From Adiantum capillus-veneris (taxonomy: Eukaryota; Streptophyta; Polypodiopsida; Polypodiales; Pteridaceae), in contig CM043967.1 in the NCBI GenBank assembly GCA_014529385.2, positions 78,699,278 to 78,763,277 of the forward strand: a DNA stretch of 64,000 nucleotides, read 5' to 3'. Shown in pieces: positions 53,152 to 60,518 of this stretch. The notes beneath the pieces were generated by a model. It was not told the origin of the DNA, made no database searches, and worked only from the letters and a program-made list of their open reading frames with translations. The stretch's first letter is position 1. Every line of letters starts with the position of its first letter. A program made the position numbers and the translations under genes.

Positions 53152-53597
53152 AGAAAGAAAGAAAGAAAGATTTTTAACGTCTATGTCAGGCCGAAATCGG
53201 CCTATGAGACAAATCAAATGTACATTGTGTGTATGTCATCCGTCTATCGGAAAGACAAATGAAACAAAATTGATACAAAACTGAACTGAATGTAGGTAGT
53301 GGAGTATCTGAGGAGGGATGGAGCTCTATCTCTAGGGGTATATGCATGTCTGTATGCTCAAGGTAGTACAATCATGAGAATGCATCAAGCTATCTAGCTC
53401 CATCCTGTACTAATGGGGGGATGTAAGATGTGGTACATGGGTGGGTCTGGTGCCAAGGCTACCCGGATGAAAGCTGTCGGGTCAGCCCTCATCTGAGCCA
53501 CTTGCTCCTCAGTGGCACGGCGCTCCCGGGTCGGATCTCCTCGATCTGTCGGTGGTGGGAGCTCGCGCCCCTGTAGCCTGTGACTCGTGGTCGTCGT
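53152..53597 (-). other. LINE-1 3' UTR
   Basis: About 445 bp after the ORF2 stop (TAG at 53598-53600). It ends with the hairpin at 53179-53210 and a short T-rich/CTTT-repeat tail (minus strand) instead of poly-A. Confidence 0.75.
53179..53210 (-). other. LINE-1 3' hairpin
   Basis: Minus strand GTCT-CAT-AGGCCGATTTCGGCCT-GACAT-AGAC. The inner stem AGGCCGA/TCGGCCT is a perfect 7-bp pair, where other copies have AGGTCA/TGGCCT. The outer GTCT/AGAC pair is conserved. Confidence 0.75.
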
Positions 53598-56500
53598 CTA
53601 GCTCGGTTCACCTCCGCCTGTGGGAGTGTCACTCCCCTGTGAGTGTCTGGTGAGGGGGGGGGCAGAAATCCTCTGAAAGAAGTCTGTGAGCTGCGACTGT
53701 CTCCCCTCTGTCTGTGTAGCTGTGTGTGGCTGTAGTAGTGTGTCCCGATGGCTCTGTATCTCTAGTAAGAAACGTCCGAGCTGTCTCTGATCTCGAGATT
53801 CCATGATCTCTCGGAGAGTGGGCTGTCCTCTAAATAGGGCCTCATACCTGCCTCTGATCTCAGTGTATGCTCTGCATCTACATGCAAAGTGCTCCTCACT
53901 CTCCACCTCCTCTGTGCAGGCTCTGCAGATTCGCTCCCCCCTGGGAACACCAGTATGTCTCCCGATCTCAATCTCTAACCTGTGTGAAGCCACTCTCAGC
54001 TGACCAATCGCCACCCGTGAGCTATGTGGCATATATGTGTCCATGTAGCGTGGTCTTTGTATGAACCCCCCAGACAATATGGTGAGAAACTGGTCTCTGT
54101 AATCTGACATCCTCGTCCCCAAGCTAGGTGCCTCCCAGACTCTCCTAGTGTATAGCTGCCACAGATCCTGTCTCAATACCAAGTTCCTCTCACTGCGAGA
54201 GAGGTGAACATATGGTGAGTGGGGGTCGTACTGGAATGGTGGTAGGCTCTCCATGTCAAGACCGTGTCCCTCAAACCATGCTCTGACCTGTGAGTACCAT
54301 GCTCTCTCATGCCCGCTCTCTGATAGCTGTATAGCTGCCTCAAATGCTCTACGGGTAAGTCTGTCAGGAGGTAGCTCTCTCATCCTCTGGATGAAGCAAA
54401 CTGTCTGGAATAGTGCCTCTACAACCATAGGTGGTGTGGCGAGCTCGGCTCTAATAATGTCGTGTGGCACTGTCTTCTTGCTGCGGAGCAAGCGTGAGAT
54501 CATATATACCTGTGGTCTCTCAAGTTGTGTCCACTGGTCAGCTGTCAATCCTGGTGCCCATACTGCCGCCGAGTACATCAAGGCCGGGGTGACTAAGGTG
54601 TCGAAAAGCCACCCCTTCGTGCGGGGCTCCTGAAAGTGTGCCTGGTGGCACCTCCGCTCTAGCATGGCCAGAGCTGCATATCCTCGGGTGAGCCTGTCAA
54701 CAGCAGCCTGCCTCATAGTGAAGGGTCTTGGTAGGCTGGTGAATGTGATGCCAAGGTAGACATAGGAGGTGACTACATCAACCTGTCCTCCTGCTGCTGT
54801 GAAGGTGGCGGCGCTCCTCACTGCACTGGATGTGTGAAAGATCATAACCTTGGTTTTGCCAAGGTTCACAATCAACCCCCTGTGTGTGCTGAATTCGTCC
54901 AAGGCCTCAAGATGGCGTTGCAAGCCCTCGGGTGACTCTGAAATCAACACAATATCATCAGCATATAACATGATGTGGACCGGAGTACCTGCCAAGTCGC
55001 TCCCCTCTCCCCCTGCTCGCAGTATGTAGTCGGAGATCTCGTCGATGTATAGCCCAAAGAGTGTCGGGGAGAGTGGGCATCCTTGCTTAACACCAATGGT
55101 GCTAGCAATGGTCTCTGAAAAACCGCCTGGGCAACGAACCCGACCCGTCACCCTCTCATAGAGAGCATATATGGCCCAAATCATCTCTGTTGGTACCCCA
55201 ATGCTGTGAAGGCGCTGGAAGAGTCTCTCGCGTGGGACTGTGTCAAAGGCCTTGCGGAAGTCCACAAAGCAGCAGTAAAGCCTCTTCTTCCGCGCCTTTG
55301 CCCCATCAATGAGGCAGCGCAGAACGAAGATGTGGTCAATGGTGGAGAAGGCTCGTCTGAAACCTGCCTGGCCCGGAGCTCGTAAACCCTCGATCTCTGC
55401 GTAGCAGCTGAGCTGTGCCTCAAGTATTGCTCCATATAGCTTGGCCATCGTGTGGCCAATCATGATAGTCCTGTAGTTCCCTGGGTCCAGGGTGTCGCCA
55501 GATTTGTGGATAGGCACTATGGTGTGCTGTGTCCACTCCTCTGGGAAGCCCTCCCCTAAAGCCCGGTTGAAGACATGTGCAATCAACGGGGCTATAGTGG
55601 AGGCCGCATAAATGATGTGCTCACTCTGTAATCCAGTATGGTCAGCTGATCGTCTGTGCTGCATGCGGCGTATGGCCCTCTCTACCATCTCTGCTGTAAA
55701 GAAGGAGGAGCACGTGGGGCGAGGCTCGTGTGGTTGTGGAATAGGAGGCTGCCCTGGCACTTCATAAAGTCGCTCTGCATAATCATGCCATATCTGTGGA
55801 TCCTCAATAGCTGTAGTCGGACGTGGCTCGCGCAGGGTGCGCCATGCCGTCGCGCTATCCATGCTCATGAATAGGCGGTATAGCTCAAGCTCCTGTGCCT
55901 CTTCGAATGCTCGCCGCTTTTGGCGTGTCAGCATCTTCATATGCCGTCTGGCCTCTCTCTCTGTGATCTCTCCTAAGGCTCGCCGTGCATGGAGGCGTCT
56001 GTATAGCTCTCTGCACTCATCATCATACCAGCGGTTCTGAGGCATAGCCCCGGGGGGGGGAGTGCGTCCTGTGTGAGTGGTGTGTGGAAAAGAGCTAATA
56101 GCTGAAGTGTGGAGAACGGAAGAGATATGTGATGTGAGAACTGAGAGTGGTGTGGATGGGTGGAGGAGACATAGGCCATGTTCGACCTTGGCCGAGTAAA
56201 TAGGGGCTAGCTCATGTGTGAAATGGATGGTGGTGTGTGGAGTGTGTGTTGTGGAGCTGTGTGTGATGGTATCTCCGGTAATGGAGAAAGAGAGGTATGT
56301 GTGGTCGGCTCCGATGGGTATGGGTGGAATGGTGAAGGATGTGATAAGGTGTGTAGCCTCCCTGGGTCCCAGAATATAGTCGACTGTACTCCCCCCTCCT
56401 CCTGCAACTCCATGTGGCATACAAGTCAGGCCCCCTGAGGTGGGCCACTGGACCATCCCGTTATAAATAACGAGACGGTGCTGGGAGCCAAGTCGAAGTA

Positions 56501-57113
56501 GATGTCGTCCGTAAGCTGTGACTGGAGCTCTGTCTGCTGTGTCTCTCATAGTAGCCTCCTCATCTAGAGTGTGTAGTGTCTCTGGGTCCTCATGGTCATA
56601 TGTCTCACACTGCTCACTGCGTGTACGAGCATTGAAGTCTCCCATAAGGAAGACTTCACCCAGTGTGGAGTACTCCATAATCTCCTCCGTGAGGCATGCG
56701 TACGGTGACTCCTGCTCAATAGGGGCGAATCTGGAGCCTGTGGGAGCAAAGTAGCAAAGGGCAATGTAGACGATCCTGTCTCGTGAGAGCTCGAGGCGAA
56801 TCCACATGTAGCGGGCCTGTGGGTCCCGGGCAACAATCTGTAGTCTGCTGTGAAGCCCCTGTCTAAAGAGTATGGCCACTCCTCCTGAGCCGCGAGTGGT
56901 GCGCTGGCGCATACATCCTCGATGTAGAGACTCCCACTGGAATCCATGTATCCGTGGTAACCCTCTCTCCGGGCTCTCGTGTGTCTCTGTAAGTAGAATG
57001 ATGTCTCGACCTCTCATCACCTCCTCAAGTTTCTCTGGGTGTGTCCATAGGTCTCCATTGCAATTCCAAACCGTGACATGAATCTCCTCGTGTGTCCCAC
57101 AGGCCGCGAGTCC
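53598..57113 (-). CDS. LINE-1 ORF2: endonuclease-reverse transcriptase
   Basis: Protein for target-primed reverse transcription. The frame is open from right after the ORF1 stop (TAG at 57114-57116); no ATG precedes the endonuclease start IHVTVWNCNGDLW (about 57077-57039), and the first ATG at 57017 would remove it. Numbering from 57020: LLTETH 9-14 (endonuclease Glu), MGDFNART 126-133, GADHTYLSFS near 245. Reverse transcriptase: FVDFRKAFDTVPRERLF, GVKQGCPLSPTLFGLYIDEI and MLYADDIVLIS with YADD at 686-689. Zinc finger C1032-X2-C-X8-H-X4-C. A PIP-box QSQLTDFF occupies 1108-1115, 25 residues from the end. All catalytic motifs look intact. About 1170 residues is normal for a LINE ORF2 without RNase H. 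Confidence 0.92.
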   Translation of the reverse strand, partial: GLAACGTHEEIHVTVWNCNGDLWTHPEKLEEVMRGRDIILLTETHESPERGLPRIHGFQWESLHRGCMRQRTTRGSGGVAILFRQGLHSRLQIVARDPQARYMWIRLELSRDRIVYIALCYFAPTGSRFAPIEQESPYACLTEEIMEYSTLGEVFLMGDFNARTRSEQCETYDHEDPETLHTLDEEATMRDTADRAPVTAYGRHLLRLGSQHRLVIYNGMVQWPTSGGLTCMPHGVAGGGGSTVDYILGPREATHLITSFTIPPIPIGADHTYLSFSITGDTITHSSTTHTPHTTIHFTHELAPIYSAKVEHGLCLLHPSTPLSVLTSHISSVLHTSAISSFPHTTHTGRTPPPGAMPQNRWYDDECRELYRRLHARRALGEITEREARRHMKMLTRQKRRAFEEAQELELYRLFMSMDSATAWRTLREPRPTTAIEDPQIWHDYAERLYEVPGQPPIPQPHEPRPTCSSFFTAEMVERAIRRMQHRRSADHTGLQSEHIIYAASTIAPLIAHVFNRALGEGFPEEWTQHTIVPIHKSGDTLDPGNYRTIMIGHTMAKLYGAILEAQLSCYAEIEGLRAPGQAGFRRAFSTIDHIFVLRCLIDGAKARKKRLYCCFVDFRKAFDTVPRERLFQRLHSIGVPTEMIWAIYALYERVTGRVRCPGGFSETIASTIGVKQGCPLSPTLFGLYIDEISDYILRAGGEGSDLAGTPVHIMLYADDIVLISESPEGLQRHLEALDEFSTHRGLIVNLGKTKVMIFHTSSAVRSAATFTAAGGQVDVVTSYVYLGITFTSLPRPFTMRQAAVDRLTRGYAALAMLERRCHQAHFQEPRTKGWLFDTLVTPALMYSAAVWAPGLTADQWTQLERPQVYMISRLLRSKKTVPHDIIRAELATPPMVVEALFQTVCFIQRMRELPPDRLTRRAFEAAIQLSESGHERAWYSQVRAWFEGHGLDMESLPPFQYDPHSPYVHLSRSERNLVLRQDLWQLYTRRVWEAPSLGTRMSDYRDQFLTILSGGFIQRPRYMDTYMPHSSRVAIGQLRVASHRLEIEIGRHTGVPRGERICRACTEEVESEEHFACRCRAYTEIRGRYEALFRGQPTLREIMESRDQRQLGRFLLEIQSHRDTLLQPHTATQTEGRQSQLTDFFQRISAPPLTRHSQGSDTPTGGGEPS
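53676..53699 (-). other. PIP box (PCNA-binding motif) in LINE-1 ORF2
   Basis: Encodes QSQLTDFF, a full match to the PCNA-interacting consensus Q-x-x-(I/L/M/V)-x-x-(F/Y)-(F/Y), including the TD that marks high-affinity sites. It lies in a Ser/Thr/Gln/Gly-rich C-terminal tail likely to be disordered. The equivalent in LINE-2 is at 60732-60755. Confidence 0.75.
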
Positions 57114-58036
57114 CTATGCGATGGTCTTGCCATCAATGATAACCCTACCATCCCGATATACTGCCTTCTTCCCTTCTTTGCGGGCTTGGTGGACTCGAGG
57201 CATGCACGCGCGACGGTGATCTTGTTGCATCTTTGTGAGGTCATCATCAAGATAAATCGGGGGGCCGTCTATCCCTCTCAAGATGATCCTCTTTCGGAGG
57301 AAGGAAGTTCGAGACTCCTCGGAGGCGAATTGGGGATGAGAGCTCTTTTCTTTGGATCTTTGCCGGCTCTCCAAACTTTGGAGAAAGGGATCTCTTCTTC
57401 CTTGTATCCCACTTTCTTGCATAAAGCTTTCCCATCGCTTTCGGGTGTAGACCCTTCTTCTTCTTTGATGCCGGTCACTCGCACATTGAGACGGCGAGCT
57501 TGTCGCATCTTCTCCTCTTCGATGGTTGTGTGTACGATGAGTACCTCATCTTTTTGGGCTTCCTCTCTTGCTACCTTCTTGATGTTCTTTTTGACCACTT
57601 CGACCCATCCTTCTTTGGTGGCCTCTAATTTGTCCTCAATGCTTGCGGTGAGGGCTTTGGTGATCTCCTCCTTGAGGGCTTCCTTAGCCTCCCCTTTAAT
57701 CTCTCCTTCCTCGGGGGTGAGGGATGTGAGGGAAGCATGAAGGAGATCGATTTGTGCCTTCATCTCTTCTTGCTCTTTCCTCCATCTCTCCCTCTCCTTC
57801 TCGTTCTCCCGTTCCCTTCTCTCCTTCTCCTCTTTGAGATTTTGGATTTCCGCTCTCATGTCCTCCTCCTCTTCGTTCCATAGCTTGATGAAGTTGGCTT
57901 TCTCCTCCTTCCATATTTCTCTCTCCATCCGCCATTCCTTCATGTCCTTCTCCAATTGTGCAAGCCTCTTATTCGTGAGCATGAAGGACGACGTCTTCGT
58001 TGTCGGTGTCGGCGTCTTGATGATGGGGGAAGACAT
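57114..58036 (-). pseudogene. LINE-1 ORF1: coiled-coil RNA-binding-type protein, one frameshift
   Basis: From the ATG at 58036 the frame is open for 252 codons to 57278. Residues about 23-105 are a long charged coiled coil (for example EEDMRAEIQNLKEEKERRER). Then RRLNVRVTGIKEEEGSTPES and GKALCKKVGYKEEEIPFSKV resemble the RNA-binding core of LINE ORF1 proteins. After a single-base change near 57330 the second frame continues SFLRKRIILRGIDGPPIYLD, DDLTKMQQDHRRACMPRVHQ and ARKEGKKAVYRDGRVIIDGK, the typical ORF1 C-terminal domain, and stops at TAG 57114-57116. Without the frameshift it would be about 307 residues. It presumably coats LINE RNA as a multimer. Confidence 0.85.
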
Positions 58037-58182
58037 GGTTGGCTTCGTAGCTACCCTCTCTTCATATTGTGAAGAAGAGGGGAGAAGGGGAAGAGAACAC
58101 TCAGCTTGTGTGTATGCAGCGGGCAGGGGATGGGGATGGGGTGTGTGTGTTCAGTGGATGGGCTGGTCGTCTTGGCGTGCAG

Positions 58183-58326
58183 GGAGCAGCGCACAGGGAG
58201 GGGGGCAGCGCGCAGGAGGGAGCAGCACACAGGGGTGGGGCAGCGCGCAGGGGAGGCAGCGCGCAGGAGGGAGCCACGCGCAGGGAGCAGCGCGCAGGGG
58301 TGGGGCAGCGCGCAGGGGAGCCACGC

Positions 58327-58328
<2 letters not shown>
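58183..58328. repeat. GC-rich minisatellite at LINE-1 5' end
   Basis: Irregular tandem variants of GGGGCAGCGCGCAGG, GGAGCAGCGCGCAGG and GAGCCACGCGCAGG, about eight or nine in all, run up to the GA tract. They lie at the 5' border of LINE-1 and could be its 5' UTR monomers or flanking sequence. Confidence 0.75.

Positions 58329-58382
<54 letters not shown>
58329..58382. repeat. (GA)n microsatellite at LINE-1 5' end
   Basis: About 26 GA units. Several Arg/Glu or Leu/Ser-rich open stretches across it and the minisatellite are low-complexity artefacts. Confidence 0.95.
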
Positions 58383-58383
<1 letters not shown>

Positions 58384-58389
58384 TTTTCA

Positions 58390-59760
58390 TGATTTTTAAA
58401 CAGAGTAGAGTTGGCACGCTGCATTGCTGATCCTAAATGTGCTGCAAATGTTGCTTGTTTGCAAACGTGCAACAACAAGCCTGACGAGACCGAATGCCAG
58501 GTATTTTGACTTCCATATTTTGGTTGAACACCTTAGGTGTCTTGTAATTCATGGCTGGAAGGTAGAATTGGGAATTAGTGTGAAATTGAAACAAAAGAAA
58601 ATTTGCAACTGTTTAGTTGAGAAACAGCATAGTACACAGCATGCTTTGCTCTCTTTTGTGTCTCGAGGGAATATGTTTCTGATAGAAGGTGTTGGCTTGA
58701 GATCTGATGTAGGCAGCTTGTCAAATTTAGTTTGCATGCTGGCTGATTTGCAGGATTTCTGGCCTTTTCATACCTTCAGTTTTATGATAAGTTTTCCATA
58801 AAAGAAAATATAGTCAGTGTTTGGATGCCCTATCGCACGACTTAATGGGTTGCTTGGCCGTCAAAGTCTGAGAAATGTTCCTTAATAATAAAAGGTTTCT
58901 TGAAGTAGCAGTGTAAAGGTGTAAAGATAAAAAAGCTAGTTCATTTGATTGCCAATATTTTTGACAAAAACTCAAACTGGTGGTCTCAGGTTATGTTTCA
59001 GTGCAAATTGTTCAATGGTAGTACCGCATGTCGGTCGTCACTTGGTAGATGTAGCTCCACGTGGTGGGCCTTAGGCACAGAGTATTGATTTTCCATTGTG
59101 ATAAACAGCTCCCGCTCCCCACCTTAAGCAACCACCGTACTTCTGATTATGGTGTCTACTAAAGGTCTACAACGCTCTACTTAGCGGCCTTCACCAGATG
59201 TCTTCCATCTTGGTTGGAAACCTTTACCCGCAACACATGCTCCTGGTTGCTGCCCAAACATGTGAGCGTTAGGTTGCTCGTCAGCCTCCCCCGTGCAATG
59301 TAGAGGAAACCCCTTGGAGGGGCTCCCCGGTCTTGCTTCTGCCAGGCCTACAGCGAGCTCTGCAAGCCTAGGGCCCTACATCGAGTTGCGGTGGTTGGTA
59401 TCCGTGGAGGAGTGGAAGTTTCTTGCCCTCGCGGAACCATGGTAAAAGTTGGTAAGCAGGTCTACTTTGTTTTTCTTCTAGCTTGTAAGTGTAGGTGTGA
59501 ATGAAGTTTATGTTTCTTTCATTTGATTTCGTCGGTTTCTTATGTGTTGCTATCTTCTCCTTTGTTCTTGCCTTCTTTTTTTCCTTGTGTTTAGCACATT
59601 GTGTTTATTTGGGTTTACGTTTGCTGGCTTGCCACTCTGTTCTCGGCTCGTGCTATTAGGTTTCTACATCAGGTTTTCAAAGCTGTTGTCCCCCGAGTCT
59701 CCTTCATTGTCTTTTCGTGGAGTTCCCTCCTAGCTGGCTTTCAGTAGCCACCTTCAGCAA
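58390..59760. other. Unrecognised stretch between LINE-1 and LINE-2
   Basis: The longest open stretch is 58424-58801 (plus, 125 codons), with no recognised motif. 59540-59735 is Leu/Phe-rich through T-rich composition. The area might hold eroded host sequence, but nothing can be supported. Confidence 0.35.
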
Positions 59761-59769
59761 GTGGATAGG

Positions 59770-60116
59770 TTTCTACCCTGGGTAATAGCTCCTTGTTAGC
59801 TCTAATGCAGTGATGTGTTACGCATCTTATGGCATTCTCTTGCAGTTTCTTGGTGATGTCAATTGCCTCTTCTCTCTCATCTACATCACTGTCAGCTCTC
59901 TTCCTTTTGTCTTTCCATTACCTGTTGCTATCAGGTTCCATTTCTACCCTGGCTAATAGGCTAATAGCTCCTTGTTAGCTGTAGTGCAGTGTTGTGTTAC
60001 GTATCTTATGGCATTCTCTTGCAGTTCCTTGGTGATGTGAGTTGCCTCTTCTCTCTCATCTTCTCACCGTTAGCTCTCTTCCTTTTGTCTTTCCATTGCC
60101 TGTTGCTATCATGTTC
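59770..60116. repeat. 171-bp tandem duplication
   Basis: Copies 59770-59940 and 59941-60116, each starting TTTCTACCCTGG and sharing ATAGCTCCTTGTTAGCT, CTTATGGCATTCTCTTGCAG and CTCTTCCTTTTGTCTTTCCA. About 90% identical by eye. CTTGCAG/GT-like words occur in each, but no exon is supported. Confidence 0.9.
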
Positions 60117-60329
60117 CACCAGTTGGTGGGTAATGCCCGACGTTTAGCTCTTGCCATTAAAGATGCTCCTTGTCCTTTTCAGTGCTGGTGGCTTCTGATG
60201 GTTCCGGTTTCAATTAGAGGAGTTTGCTCTTGGTGGAAGTGCCTATCTTTTAAGGCTGCTGTCATCCTCATCCTCTCTCACTTAGCTTGTGAGGGCACTT
60301 TTTACTCTCTTTAGGAGATCTGTGTTTTC

Positions 60330-60342
60330 TGAGAGAGAGAGA
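60330..60342. repeat. Short (GA)n at LINE-2 3' end
   Basis: GAGAGAGAGAGA immediately before the AAATGAAATGAAATG tail of LINE-2. Confidence 0.85.
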
Positions 60343-60366
60343 AATGAAATGAAATGTTATATGAAC

Positions 60367-60397
60367 GTCTTCAAAAGGCCAGAATGACCTATGAGAC
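60367..60397 (-). other. LINE-2 3' hairpin
   Basis: Minus strand GTCT-CAT-AGGTCA-TTC-TGGCCT-TTTGA-AGAC. Same pairing as copy A. Confidence 0.75.
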
Positions 60398-60518
60398 CAA
60401 ACTGATATAAAAGTGGTGAATCTGTTACAATGTCTGGGTACCTTAGTACTAAAGTACTAAGTGTGAAAAGTGTGAAAGTAAAGTGAAAAAACTAAATACA
60501 AAGTATTAAATAAACTTC

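Larger units (their letters stand above)
53152..58328 (-). mobile_element. LINE-1: nearly complete non-LTR retrotransposon
   Basis: About 5.2 kb in minus orientation: GC-rich 5' region (58328-58037), ORF1 (58036-57114), ORF2 (57113-53598), 3' UTR (53597-53152) with a terminal hairpin. ORF2 is intact from endonuclease to C-terminus; ORF1 has one frameshift near 57330. GA microsatellites flank both ends on the same strand, as if the element had inserted into one GA tract. ORF2 lacks the RNase H domain typical of many flowering-plant L1 elements, and its motifs are not those of angiosperm L1. Confidence 0.9.

Noticed and set aside
53762-57081. Many ORFs overlapping LINE ORF2 in other frames
   Set aside because: They are shadows of the long intact ORF2, without their own motifs.
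57078-57740. 220-codon plus-strand ORF opposite LINE-1 ORF1
   Set aside because: It is antisense to the motif-bearing ORF1 and its length follows from the charged codon pattern of the coiled coil.
58069-58478. Several 90-125 codon ORFs on both strands
   Set aside because: They owe their length to the GC-rich minisatellite and (GA)n tract, and their peptides are low complexity.
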